In this document: positions 54,699-63,370 of the stretch, one piece after another
Numbering within the stretch: the first letter of the stretch is position 1
Layout: each line of letters opens with the position of its first letter
Assembly: GCF_014650675.1 (NCBI RefSeq)
Contig: NZ_BMVK01000006.1
Span: 186,001 to 250,000 of the forward strand
Direction: 5' to 3'
From: Streptomyces anulatus
Lineage (GTDB): Bacteria > Actinomycetota > Actinomycetes > Streptomycetales > Streptomycetaceae
DNA: 64,000 bases
Notes under the pieces: model-generated
The model's database searches: none
Seen by the model: only the letters and a program-made list of their open reading frames with translations
Told to the model about the DNA's origin: nothing
Position numbers and translations under genes: made by a program

Positions 54699-56048
54699 TC
54701 ACAGAGGCACGCGGAGCGCCTCGTCGATGAGGTCGGTGGTCCCCACCGCGTCGGAGCAGCCGCTCGCGGCCAGTTCGCGCCGGACCTGCCGCAGCCGGTC
54801 GCGCAGCCGCTGGGACTCCATTCCCCGGGCCCTCATCGCCATTTCGGCAGCTGTACCGGCCGCGCGGTCGGGCTCGCCCTGAAGCAGTTCGATATGACTC
54901 AACATCGCGAGACGGTGCACGCGCCCCCGGTCGTGCGCCGGGGCGCGCACGGCGGAGGCCGCGTGCTCCCGGGCGGCGGGCAGGTCCCCGAGACCGAGCA
55001 GCGCCTCCGCCACCTGGACGTCGACCAGGCCCGGCTGGACGTACCCCGTCTCGTCCGGCTCCCGGCCGGTGTGGATCCGGCCCGCCTGGGCCTCGGCCCG
55101 CCCGATGCAGGCCCGGGCGCTCGCCGCGTCGCCGAGCCGGGCGTACGCCTTGGCCTGCATGGCGTGCAGGTCGGCGGCGAGGGCGGGGGTGATGTGATCG
55201 CCGGCGGCCCGCAGCGCGGCCTCGGCGAAGGCGATGGAACGGCGGTGGTCGCCGAGGAACAGCGACTGGGTGACCAGCAGGGCGATCACATAGCCGCCGA
55301 GCCCCCGGTCGCCGCTGGCCTTGGCGAGCCGCAGCGCCTGGTGGAAGTAGCGCTGGGCGAGTCCATGGGCGTCGGAGTCGTAGGCGCAGATGCCCGCCAC
55401 CGCCACCAGTCCCGCCGTCGCCCGGTGCAGGCTCCGGCCCAGGGCGTCGCTGTAGCCGCCGCGCAGCAGCGGCGCGGCCTCCGCGTTGAGGAAGCGGACG
55501 ATCCGGGACCTGGTCGCGATGCCGCCCGTCTTGCGGTACATCTGCTCGTAGTGGTCGCGGGCCGACTTGAGCATCGCTATGTCGGCAGGACCGACCCGGC
55601 CCGGTCCCGGCCGCGATACGTCGGTGTCCTCCGGGGGGTTCTCCCACTCCCAGACCGGCATCACCGCCGGAGTGCCGGTGACGGCGGGCACGGTGGCCAG
55701 GTGCGGGCGCCGCTGTTCGTCGGAGCGCCACAGGGCGGTGGCCCGCTCGACGAACCCGGAGAGGGAGGCGCCCTCGGCGCCGGTGTCCGCCCCCGGCCCG
55801 GCGAAGGCGCCCATCCCGACGTCGTCGAGCCCGACGGCCCGCCCCAGACGCCCGGCCAGCACCTCGCAGATCAGGTCGGGCACCTGCCCGCGCGGGCGCT
55901 GGCCCTTGAGCCAGCGGGAGACCGCCGTGTGTTCGTACCGCAGGCTCAGCCCGCGGGTCTGGCCCGCCCGGTTGACGTGACCGGCGAGGCCCGCACGGGA
56001 CACACCGGCCTCCTCGATCAGGGCTTCGAGCAGGACATTGGGCTCCAT
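54699..56048 (-). CDS. XRE-type regulator with TPR-like C-terminal domain
   Basis: A 449-residue regulator. Residues 5-75 form an XRE-like helix-turn-helix (EEAGVSRAGLAGHVNRAG, TAVSRWLKGQRPRG). Residues 190-440 are TPR-like helical repeats (AKAYARLGDAASARACIGRAE, AEALLGLGDLPAAREHAASAV). The design resembles NsdA-type and AfsR-related streptomycete proteins that link metabolism to development, though I cannot name it. ATG 56048 has GGGGGGAC upstream. A 17-bp inverted repeat lies 44 bp upstream of the start. Confidence 0.78.
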   Translation of the reverse strand: MEPNVLLEALIEEAGVSRAGLAGHVNRAGQTRGLSLRYEHTAVSRWLKGQRPRGQVPDLICEVLAGRLGRAVGLDDVGMGAFAGPGADTGAEGASLSGFVERATALWRSDEQRRPHLATVPAVTGTPAVMPVWEWENPPEDTDVSRPGPGRVGPADIAMLKSARDHYEQMYRKTGGIATRSRIVRFLNAEAAPLLRGGYSDALGRSLHRATAGLVAVAGICAYDSDAHGLAQRYFHQALRLAKASGDRGLGGYVIALLVTQSLFLGDHRRSIAFAEAALRAAGDHITPALAADLHAMQAKAYARLGDAASARACIGRAEAQAGRIHTGREPDETGYVQPGLVDVQVAEALLGLGDLPAAREHAASAVRAPAHDRGRVHRLAMLSHIELLQGEPDRAAGTAAEMAMRARGMESQRLRDRLRQVRRELAASGCSDAVGTTDLIDEALRVPL

Positions 56049-56410
56049 CGTCCCCCCAGGTGCGTGTCGCAATGAGCCTAGTGGAGCACGATTCACACGG
56101 GGTGTGAACGGAATGCCCGAACCCTCCTGCTGTGCGCTCTGCCGCGCGGCTCCCGGGCTCGGTTGAATGAGCTCCCTCGCAAGAGGCGGCCGGGTCGTCG
56201 GCTCCCCCTCGTAACGGCCAACGACCCGCACCCGCGCCGTCCGCGCTGCTGACCTGCCCGACACTCCGAGGCAGCGCGGACGGCGCCCGGACCGCACGGC
56301 CCACTGACCGACGACGAAGGAGGGTGGCTGCGGAACGGAGGCCGGAACCGCGTTCCTCCCGGTTCCTGCTCCTGGTCCGGCGTGTGGTCCCTCCGCCGCT
56401 CGGCGGGATG
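56049..56410. other. Intergenic region upstream of the XRE/TPR regulator
   Basis: No gene is visible. It holds the inverted repeat at 56092-56108 and presumably the regulator promoter. The pheT-side terminator begins at 56411. The rest is GC-rich sequence without a clear signal. Confidence 0.5.
56092..56108. promoter_or_regulatory. Candidate operator of the XRE/TPR regulator
   Basis: TTCACACGGGGTGTGAA: perfect 7-bp arms around GGG, 44 bp before the regulator start. Symmetry and place suggest autoregulation. Confidence 0.5.
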
Positions 56411-56449
56411 GAGAAGGGGCGTATCCGGTGGCCGGATACGCCCCTTCTC
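56411..56449 (-). terminator. Terminator of the pheST operon
   Basis: An exact 18-bp stem, GAGAAGGGGCGTATCCGG (56411-56428) with its complement (56432-56449), loop TGG, 17 bp after the pheT stop. One of the strongest hairpins in the window. Confidence 0.85.
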
Positions 56450-56465
56450 AACGCCGTGGCACGGG

Positions 56466-58979
56466 CTACGCCCCGCGCAGCACCGCGCCCGTACGCTCGG
56501 CGGCCAGGGCCACCGCGCTGTCGCGGGCGGCCGACGCCTCCTCGACGGTCAGCGTGCGGTCGGCGGCGCGGAAGCGCAGCGCGTACGCCAGGGACTTGTT
56601 GCCCCCGCCGATCTGCTCGCCGGTGAAGACGTCGAACAGCCGCAGCGATTCGAGGAGTTCACCCGCGCCCTCGCGCAGTGCCCGCTCCACGTCGGCGGCC
56701 GGGACGTCCCCGGCGACGACGAGCGCGACGTCCTGGGTCGCCACCGGGAAGGTGGAGATCCCCGGCGCCCGGAGCGCCCCGTCGACGGCCCGCTCCAGCA
56801 CGTCCAGCTCGACCTCCGCGGCACAGGTCCGCTCGGGCAGGTGGAGCGCCTTGATCACGCGCGGGTGCAGTTCGCCCGCGTGTCCGAAGAGGGTCTCCTC
56901 GCCGTCCACGGTGACGTACAGCGCGGCGCAGCGGCCCGGGTGCCACGGGGCGTGCCGGTCGGCGCGGACGATGACCTCCACACCGGCCTCCGCGGCGATG
57001 GACCGGGCGGCCTCGACCGCGTCCGCCCAGGTCGCCGGGGTGCCCTTGCCCCACCAGCCGGACTGCTCGCGGGCGCCCGCGAGGACGACGGCGGCGCGGC
57101 GCGGCTGACGCGGCAGGGCCGCGTCCAGACCGGCGATCTCCTCGTCGGTGGGACGGCGGTCGACGGGGAGCCGGACTGCCGCGGTCTCCTCGCCGGTCGG
57201 CCGGAAGACCAGACCGGTCTCGAAGAGCGCCAGGTCGTGGCTGCCGCGGCCGTCGTTGCGCCGCAGGGCGCCGAGGAGGCCCGGCAGCAGCGTGGTGCGC
57301 AGCGCCGGCTCCTCGTCGGAGATCGGGTTGACGAGCTTGACCGTGCGGCGACGGGCGTCGTCCGCCTCCAGGCCCAGCTGGTCCAGGACCGCGTCGCCGA
57401 TGAACGGGTAGCTCAGCGCCTCGACGTACCCGGCTCCGGCCAGCACCCGGCCGATGCGGCGGTGCAGCCGCTGGCGGTCGGTGAGACCGCGGCCCGAGGG
57501 GGGCGTCGGCAGGGTGGAGGGCAGGTTCTCGTAGCCCTCCAGCCGGATGACCTCTTCGGCGAGGTCGTTCGGCTCGTTCAGGTCGGGCCGCCACGACGGG
57601 ACCGTGACGATCAGCTCGTCCTGCCCGTAGACGTCGCAGCCGACCTGCTGGAGGCGGCGGACGACGGTCTCGCGGCCGTACTCCACACCGGCCACCCTGT
57701 CCGGGTGGTTCGCCGGCATCGCGATGGTGCGCGGCGCCGACGGGGAGGTGATCTCGGTGACCCCGGCCTCGGCCGTGCCACCCGCGAGGAGGACCAGCAG
57801 GTCCACCGTGCGCTGCGCGGCAGCGGCGGCGGCCTGCGGGTCGACGCCGCGCTCGAAGCGCTTGGACGCCTCGGAGGACAGCTTGTGGCGGCGCGCGGTG
57901 CGGGCGATCGAGATCGCGTCGAAGTGCGCGGCCTCGATGACGACCTCGGTGGTGAGGGCGTGCTCGCCGTCCGCGTCGGCGATCTCGGTGTTGGCGCCGC
58001 CCATGACGCCCGCGAGGCCGATCGGCCCCCGGTCGTCGGTGATGACCAGGTCCTCGGCGTCCAGCACGCGCACGGTGCCGTCCAGCGTGGTGAGCTTCTC
58101 GCCCTGCGCGGCGCGGCGCACGCCGATCGTCCCCTCGACCCGGGTGCGGTCGTAGGCGTGCAGGGGCTGACCGAGCTCCAGCATCACGTAGTTGGTGATG
58201 TCGACGGCCAGCGAGATGGGCCGCATCCCGGCCTTCTGGAGGCGACGCCGCATCCAGATCGGGGAGCGTGCCTCCGGCTGGAGACCGGTGACGGTGCGCG
58301 CGGTGAACCGGTCGCAGCCGATCGGGTCACTGATCTTGACCGGGTAGCCGTACGCGTTCGGCGCGGGCACGTCCAGGAGCGCCGGGTCACGCAGCGGCAG
58401 CCCGTACGCGATGGCGGCCTCGCGGGCGACACCGCGCATCGAGAGGCAGTAGCCCCGGTCCGGGGTGACGGCGATGTCGAGGACCTCGTCGATGAGCTGG
58501 AGCAGCTCGATCGCGTCGGTGCCGACCTCGTGCTCCGGCGGCAGCACGATGATGCCGTGCGTGCCGTCGTCGCCCATGCCGAGCTCGTCGGTGGAGCAGA
58601 TCATGCCGTGCGAGGTCTTGCCGTACGTCTTGCGGGCGGCGATCGCGAAGTCGCCGGGCAGGACCGCGCCCGGGAGGACCACGACGACCTTGTCGCCGAC
58701 CGAGAAGTTACGGGCGCCGCAGACGATCTCCTGCGGTTCGCCGGTGCCGTTGGCCGTGCCGACGTCGACCGTGCAGAAGCGGATGGGCTTCTTGAAGCCC
58801 TCCAGCTCCTCGATGGTCAGGACCTGTCCGACGACCAGGGGGCCCTTGAGGCCCGCACCGATCTGCTCGACGGTCTCGACCTCGAGGCCGACGGAGACGA
58901 GCTTGGCCTGGACGTCACGGCCGGTCTCCGTCGCCGGCAGGTCGACGTACTCCCGCAGCCAGGAAAGCGGGACGCGCAT
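56466..58979 (-). CDS. pheT: Phenylalanyl-tRNA synthetase beta subunit
   Basis: An 837-residue subunit that, with PheS, charges tRNA-Phe. The order is typical: an N-terminal tRNA-binding EMAP-like domain (VVGQVLTIEELEG, GARNFSVGDKVVVVLPGAVL), the editing B3/B4 core, B5 and the anticodon-binding C-terminal ferredoxin-like domain. The ATG overlaps the pheS stop by one base (TGATG), so the two subunits are translationally coupled. Confidence 0.97.
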   Translation of the reverse strand: MRVPLSWLREYVDLPATETGRDVQAKLVSVGLEVETVEQIGAGLKGPLVVGQVLTIEELEGFKKPIRFCTVDVGTANGTGEPQEIVCGARNFSVGDKVVVVLPGAVLPGDFAIAARKTYGKTSHGMICSTDELGMGDDGTHGIIVLPPEHEVGTDAIELLQLIDEVLDIAVTPDRGYCLSMRGVAREAAIAYGLPLRDPALLDVPAPNAYGYPVKISDPIGCDRFTARTVTGLQPEARSPIWMRRRLQKAGMRPISLAVDITNYVMLELGQPLHAYDRTRVEGTIGVRRAAQGEKLTTLDGTVRVLDAEDLVITDDRGPIGLAGVMGGANTEIADADGEHALTTEVVIEAAHFDAISIARTARRHKLSSEASKRFERGVDPQAAAAAAQRTVDLLVLLAGGTAEAGVTEITSPSAPRTIAMPANHPDRVAGVEYGRETVVRRLQQVGCDVYGQDELIVTVPSWRPDLNEPNDLAEEVIRLEGYENLPSTLPTPPSGRGLTDRQRLHRRIGRVLAGAGYVEALSYPFIGDAVLDQLGLEADDARRRTVKLVNPISDEEPALRTTLLPGLLGALRRNDGRGSHDLALFETGLVFRPTGEETAAVRLPVDRRPTDEEIAGLDAALPRQPRRAAVVLAGAREQSGWWGKGTPATWADAVEAARSIAAEAGVEVIVRADRHAPWHPGRCAALYVTVDGEETLFGHAGELHPRVIKALHLPERTCAAEVELDVLERAVDGALRAPGISTFPVATQDVALVVAGDVPAADVERALREGAGELLESLRLFDVFTGEQIGGGNKSLAYALRFRAADRTLTVEEASAARDSAVALAAERTGAVLRGA

Positions 58980-60118
58980 CAGATCTCCATCCCGAACGGC
59001 CGGGTGAACCGGACGTCACCCTCGACCATGTCTCGCATGTCTTCGACGTTGTGGCGGAACATCAGCATCCGTTCGATGCCGAACCCGAAGGCGAATCCGC
59101 TGTACTTCTCGGGGTCGACGCCGCAGGCGATGAGCACCTTGGGGTTGACCATGCCGCAGCCGCCGAGCTCGATCCAGCCCTCGCTGCCGCAGGTGCGGCA
59201 GGGCCGGTCCGGGTTGCCGACGGACTCGCCGCGGCAGACGTAGCAGACCATGTCCATCTCGGCGGACGGCTCGGTGAACGGGAAGAAGTTCGGCCGCAGC
59301 CGGGTCTTCATGTCCGGCCCGAAGAGCGCCTGGACCATGTGGTCGAGGGTGCCCTTGAGGTCGGCCATGGTGAGGCCCTCGTCGACGGCGAGCAGCTCGA
59401 TCTGGTGGAAGACCGGGGTGTGCGTGGCGTCCAGCTCGTCGGTGCGGTAGACCCGGCCGGGGCAGACCACGTAGACGGGGGGCTTGCGCTCCAGGAGCGA
59501 GCGGGCCTGGACCGGCGAGGTGTGCGTACGCAGCACGACGCCGGACTCGTCGCCCTCGGTCGCCTTGCCGTCGGGCGTGGTGCCCTGCACGAAGAAGGTG
59601 TCCTGCATCTGGCGGGCCGGGTGGTCGGGCACGAAGTTCAGGGCGTCGAAGTTGAACCACTCCGCCTCGACCTCGGGGCCCTCGGCGATCTCGTAGCCCA
59701 TGGCCACGAAGACGTCCGCGACGCGCTCCATGATGGTCGTCAGGGGGTGGCGGGCGCCGGCCGGGGTGCGGTCGTAGGGCAGCGTGACGTCCACGGCCTC
59801 CTCGACGAGCACCCGGGCGTCCCGCTCGGCCTCCAGCTCCGCCTGGCGGGCGGCGAGCGCCTTGGAGACGGCTCCGCGGGCCTGGCCCACGCGCTTGCCC
59901 GCCTCGGCCTTGGCCTGCGGGGGCAGGGCGCCGATCTCGCGGTTGGCGAGGGACAGCGGCGAGGTACCTCCGGTGTGCGCGGTCTTCGCCTGGGCGAGCG
60001 CGTCGAGGTCGCCGGCGGCGGCGAAGGCGGCGAACGCCTCGTCCCGCAGGCGCTCGATCTCTTCCGGTTTCAGTGCCTCGACCTCGACTGGGTCGTACGA
60101 CTTGTTCGGTGCCGACAT
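58979..60118 (-). CDS. pheS: Phenylalanyl-tRNA synthetase alpha subunit
   Basis: A 379-residue catalytic class II subunit. The N-terminal coiled-coil (RQAELEAERDARVL) is followed by motif 2 (RTHTSPVQARSL) and motif 3 (GFGIERMLMF), and the phenylalanine pocket GGCGMVNPKVL is visible. A metal-binding-like CxxC...CxxC insert (CYVCRGES, CRTCGSEG) is present. GGAAGAG precedes ATG 60118. No T-box leader is seen in the 116 bp upstream. Confidence 0.97.
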   Translation of the reverse strand: MSAPNKSYDPVEVEALKPEEIERLRDEAFAAFAAAGDLDALAQAKTAHTGGTSPLSLANREIGALPPQAKAEAGKRVGQARGAVSKALAARQAELEAERDARVLVEEAVDVTLPYDRTPAGARHPLTTIMERVADVFVAMGYEIAEGPEVEAEWFNFDALNFVPDHPARQMQDTFFVQGTTPDGKATEGDESGVVLRTHTSPVQARSLLERKPPVYVVCPGRVYRTDELDATHTPVFHQIELLAVDEGLTMADLKGTLDHMVQALFGPDMKTRLRPNFFPFTEPSAEMDMVCYVCRGESVGNPDRPCRTCGSEGWIELGGCGMVNPKVLIACGVDPEKYSGFAFGFGIERMLMFRHNVEDMRDMVEGDVRFTRPFGMEI

Positions 60119-60234
60119 CTCTTCCCGTGCTTCCGATTGGCTGGTGGCGCGACCCGGCTCGACGACCGCAGGACGCAAAGGTGCCAAAGGTCGAGTCTAA
60201 AGGCCGCAGGACGGTCGGGGCGCCCGCGGGCTGC

Positions 60235-61413
60235 TCACACCAGGTAGGCGGGCATGCTCACGGGCAGAATAAATCGGAACTCGGCTCCGCCGCCGGGCCC
60301 CCGGTCGACGGTGATGGTGCCGCCGTGGGCCTCGACGATGCCCTTGACGATGTAGAGGCCCAGGCCGGTGCCGCCGCGCTTGCTCCCCCGCCAGAAGCGG
60401 GTGAAGACACGGCCCATCGACTCCTCGGGGATGCCGGGGCCTTCGTCGCTCACGGTGACAGCCGTTCCCGTCTCGTCGTTCGCCCCCGGCGCGGGTGCCG
60501 GGGCGATCTCAATGGTGACGGTTCCCTCGCCGTGGCGCACCGCGTTTTCCAGGAGGTTGCCGAGGACCTGGTCGACCTTGTCGGGGTCGGCCCACAGGTC
60601 GGGCAGGGGCCCCCGGGCCCGGACGCGGAAGCGGTCGGGCGCCTGGCCTCCCGCGGTGAGGGCCTGGATGTGGCGGGCGACGGCGGCGGTGATGTCGACG
60701 GGCTGGCGGCGCAGCTCCAGGCGGCCGGAGTCGATGCGGGAGATGTCGAGCAGCTCGGCGATGAGCCGGGTGACCCGGCCGGCGTCCGCGTCGACGGTCT
60801 CCAGCATCAGCCGCTTCTGGTCGTCGGTGAACCTCTCCCACTTGGCGAGCAGGGTGGCGGTGAACCCCTTGACCGAGGTCAGCGGGGAGCGCAGCTCGTG
60901 GGCGACGGTGGCGATCAGTTCGGCGTGGCTGCGTTCGGTACGCCGGCGGGCCTCGGTCCCGCGCAGCGACACGACGACCCGGCGCACCGGTCCGGTCGGC
61001 CGCTCGCGTACGTAACGGGCGGAGACCAGCACCTCACGGCCGCCGGGCAGCAGCAGGTTGCGCTCGGGCTGGCCGTTGCGGGTGGCGAGACCGCCGTACG
61101 GGTCGGTCAGGGCCCACCAGCGCTTCCCCTTGAGGTCCTCCAGCGGGAGGGCGGTCTCCAGGGGGCGGCCGATCGCGTCGGCGCGGGACGTGGCGGTGAT
61201 CCGGGCGGCGGCGGCGTTGAAGCAGACGACGTGCCCGCTCTCGTCGGCGACGACGAGACCGTCGGGAAGGTCGTCCGGGTCGATACCGGGGACATCCTGG
61301 CCGAGGCCGGAGCCGAGGCCGTCCGGACCGGCCGCCGACCCGTCCGGCTTCTCTTCCGCAGCGCGCGGTGCGGTGGTGTGCGCCGGTCGCGGCGAGCTCA
61401 TGCCGACAGCCAT
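60235..61413 (-). CDS. Orphan sensor histidine kinase
   Basis: A 392-residue kinase without transmembrane segments. Order: a disordered N-terminus, a PAS domain (LPDGLVVADESGHVVCFN, 50-150), HisKA with the phospho-acceptor in VAHELRSPLTSVKG, and an HATPase domain (NLLENAVRHGEG, DEGPGIPEE, GTGLGLYIVKGI). It has no response regulator next to it. It sits between pheS and the methyltransferase, an order I remember from S. coelicolor. A cytoplasmic, PAS-sensed signal is implied. Confidence 0.85.
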   Translation of the reverse strand: MAVGMSSPRPAHTTAPRAAEEKPDGSAAGPDGLGSGLGQDVPGIDPDDLPDGLVVADESGHVVCFNAAAARITATSRADAIGRPLETALPLEDLKGKRWWALTDPYGGLATRNGQPERNLLLPGGREVLVSARYVRERPTGPVRRVVVSLRGTEARRRTERSHAELIATVAHELRSPLTSVKGFTATLLAKWERFTDDQKRLMLETVDADAGRVTRLIAELLDISRIDSGRLELRRQPVDITAAVARHIQALTAGGQAPDRFRVRARGPLPDLWADPDKVDQVLGNLLENAVRHGEGTVTIEIAPAPAPGANDETGTAVTVSDEGPGIPEESMGRVFTRFWRGSKRGGTGLGLYIVKGIVEAHGGTITVDRGPGGGAEFRFILPVSMPAYLV

Positions 61414-61585
61414 CTTCCCGTATCCCCACCTCTCGAACCGGTGCAGTGGGCCCCCGAGTTCGTCACCCTACTAGTCGTCGGTGAACCGGCGACACCCTGT
61501 GGGGGCGCGGAGGGGAGTGCGCCGGTGGGAGGGGCGCGGGAATGGCCGGGATCGTGTGCTGGCGGGCCCCGGGAGCGGCGCGGTG

Positions 61586-62431
61586 TTACGCGTCGGGGGC
61601 GCGCCGGGGGCGCTGCGCGCGGGCGGAGGCGTACAGGCAGACGGCGGCGGCGGTGGCGAGGTTGAGGCTCTCCGCCTTGCCGTGGATGGGGACGCGGACG
61701 ACGGCGTCGGCGAGCGCGCGGGTCTCCTCGGGGAGCCCCCAGGCCTCGTTGCCGAAGACCCAGGCGGTGGGGCCGCCCATGGTGCCCGCGTCCAGCTCGT
61801 CGTCCAGGTCGTCGGCCCCGGCCCCGTCGGCGGCGAGGATGCGCACCCCGGCGTCCCGGAGGCCCTGCACGGCCTGCTCGACGGGGACGCCGACGGCGAC
61901 GGGCAGGTGGTAGAGCGAACCGACCGAGGCCCGTACGGACTTGGGGTTGTAGAGGTCGACCGAGGCGTCGGTCAGGATCACCGCGTCCGCGCCCGCCGCG
62001 TCGGCGCAGCGCAGTACCGTCCCGGCGTTCCCGGGGTCCCGTACGTTGGCCAGAACGGCCACCAGGGTGGGCTTCGCGGCGAGGATCTCCTCGAACGGGG
62101 TGTCCAGGAAGCGGCAGACGCCGATGAGTCCCTGCGGGGTGACGGTCTGGGAGACGTCGGCGAGGACGTCGTCGTCGGCCAGGTGCACCCGGGCGCCCGC
62201 GGTGTGGGCGGCCTCGACGATGTCGGCGTACCGGTCGGCGGCCTCGGGGGTGGCGAACAGCTCGATGAGGGTCGGCTCGCCGTCGCCGCCCCGGTGGGCG
62301 GCGGCCTCGCGTACGGCCTGCGGCCCCTCGGCGATGAACCTGCGCTCCTTGCCGCGGAAGTTGCGGCGGGCCAGCCGGCGGGCGGCGGCGACTCGGGGGG
62401 AACGCGGGGAGATCAGTTCGGGGGTGCCCAT
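61586..62431 (-). CDS. TrmH/SpoU-type rRNA 2'-O-methyltransferase
   Basis: A 281-residue SPOUT methyltransferase that likely methylates a 2'-hydroxyl of 23S rRNA. Motifs: NVRDPGNAGTVLRCADAAG (motif 1), VFGNEAWGLP (motif 2) and IPIHGKAESLNLATAAAV-like (VPIHGKAESLNLA, motif 3). An N-terminal substrate-binding domain (RRFIAEGPQAVREA) precedes it. Its place just after rplT on the same strand fits a ribosome-related role. ATG 62431 is chosen; a TTG 22 codons upstream is less likely. Confidence 0.9.
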   Translation of the reverse strand: MGTPELISPRSPRVAAARRLARRNFRGKERRFIAEGPQAVREAAAHRGGDGEPTLIELFATPEAADRYADIVEAAHTAGARVHLADDDVLADVSQTVTPQGLIGVCRFLDTPFEEILAAKPTLVAVLANVRDPGNAGTVLRCADAAGADAVILTDASVDLYNPKSVRASVGSLYHLPVAVGVPVEQAVQGLRDAGVRILAADGAGADDLDDELDAGTMGGPTAWVFGNEAWGLPEETRALADAVVRVPIHGKAESLNLATAAAVCLYASARAQRPRRAPDA

Positions 62432-62501
62432 GGTCGGCGGCGAGCCTCTCTGCGTACGGCTGTGGCGGTGTGGGGTGTCGTCGGCGGGGTGGGTCAACGC
62501 A

Positions 62502-62536
62502 CCGGACCCGCAGGCGGCGTGCGCCTGCGGGTCCGG
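62502..62536 (-). terminator. Terminator of the infC-rpmI-rplT operon
   Basis: CCGGACCCGCAGGCG (62502-62516) and CGCCTGCGGGTCCGG (62522-62536) form a perfect 15-bp stem with a five-base loop, 28 bp after the rplT stop. Confidence 0.8.
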
Positions 62537-62564
62537 TTCGCTTACCTGGAAGGGGGTGCCTGGA

Positions 62565-62948
62565 TCAGGCGGCCTTCGGGGCGTTGACGTCGCTCGGGAG
62601 GGCCTTCTGAGCGACCTCGACGAGGGCGGCGAACGCGTTGGCGTCGTTGACCGCCAGCTCGGCCAGGATCTTGCGGTCCACCTCGATGTTGGCGGCCTTC
62701 AGACCCTGGATGAGGCGGTTGTACGTCATGCCGTTCTGGCGGGCAGCGGCGTTGATGCGCTGGATCCACAGCTGACGGAAGTCGCCCTTGCGCTTCTTGC
62801 GGTCGTTGTAGTTGTAGACCAGGGAGTGGGTGACCTGCTCCTTGGCCTTGCGGTACAGGCGCGAACGCTGACCGCGGTAGCCCTTGGCCGCTTCGAGAAT
62901 TGCCCGGCGCTTCTTGTGGGCGTTGACTGCCCGCTTGACGCGTGCCAC
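62565..62948 (-). CDS. rplT: Ribosomal protein L20
   Basis: A 127-residue, strongly basic 23S rRNA-binding protein needed early in 50S assembly. The MARVKRAVNAHKKRR start and the FRQLWIQRINAAARQNG block are diagnostic. It starts at GTG 62948 with AAGGAG seven bases upstream. Last gene of the infC-rpmI-rplT operon. Confidence 0.98.
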   Translation of the reverse strand: MARVKRAVNAHKKRRAILEAAKGYRGQRSRLYRKAKEQVTHSLVYNYNDRKKRKGDFRQLWIQRINAAARQNGMTYNRLIQGLKAANIEVDRKILAELAVNDANAFAALVEVAQKALPSDVNAPKAA

Positions 62949-63055
62949 TTGTTAACTCCTTGTAGCGGGGCCGTGGGTGTCTTCACACGGCCCGGAAACG
63001 AATTGGTCCCGGTGTGATCGAGGTCGTGCCTCCGGGGCGAACCGGAGGCCGAGCC

Positions 63056-63250
63056 TCACTTGCCGAGAAGCTTCTTGATCTTCTTGGCGTCGGCCGGAGC
63101 CACGACGACCGTGCCGGTCAGCGAGCGGGTCTTCTTGGACGACTTGTGCTCGAGCAGGTGGCGCTTGCCGGCCCTCTCGCGGAGCACCTTGCCGGAGCCG
63201 GTGATCTTGAAGCGCTTGCTGGCACCGCTGTGCGTCTTGTTCTTCGGCAT
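63056..63250 (-). CDS. rpmI: Ribosomal protein L35
   Basis: A 64-residue basic protein of the 50S subunit. MPKNKTHSGASKRFKITGSG is the canonical start. It lies between infC and rplT, 107 bp before rplT; spacing to infC is 120 bp, so the operon is loosely packed. Confidence 0.98.
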   Translation of the reverse strand: MPKNKTHSGASKRFKITGSGKVLRERAGKRHLLEHKSSKKTRSLTGTVVVAPADAKKIKKLLGK

Positions 63251-63370
63251 CGCGCCGTTCTCTCCTCGTCAGTGGCGCCCCTCACGGTGCGGGGCACCGG
63301 ACTGCAGGGGCGTCAGATCTCTATGGGATTCCGGGGGGACCCGGGGCCGCCTGGATGGCAGCCCCTGAGG

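Noticed and set aside
54082..56451. 789-codon minus-strand frame joining the regulator region and the NUDIX gene
   Set aside because: Only the NUDIX part is coding in that frame; the regulator is in another frame with clear domains.
60119..60234. T-box or other leader before pheS
   Set aside because: Only 116 bp, no T-box core or specifier hairpin could be seen.
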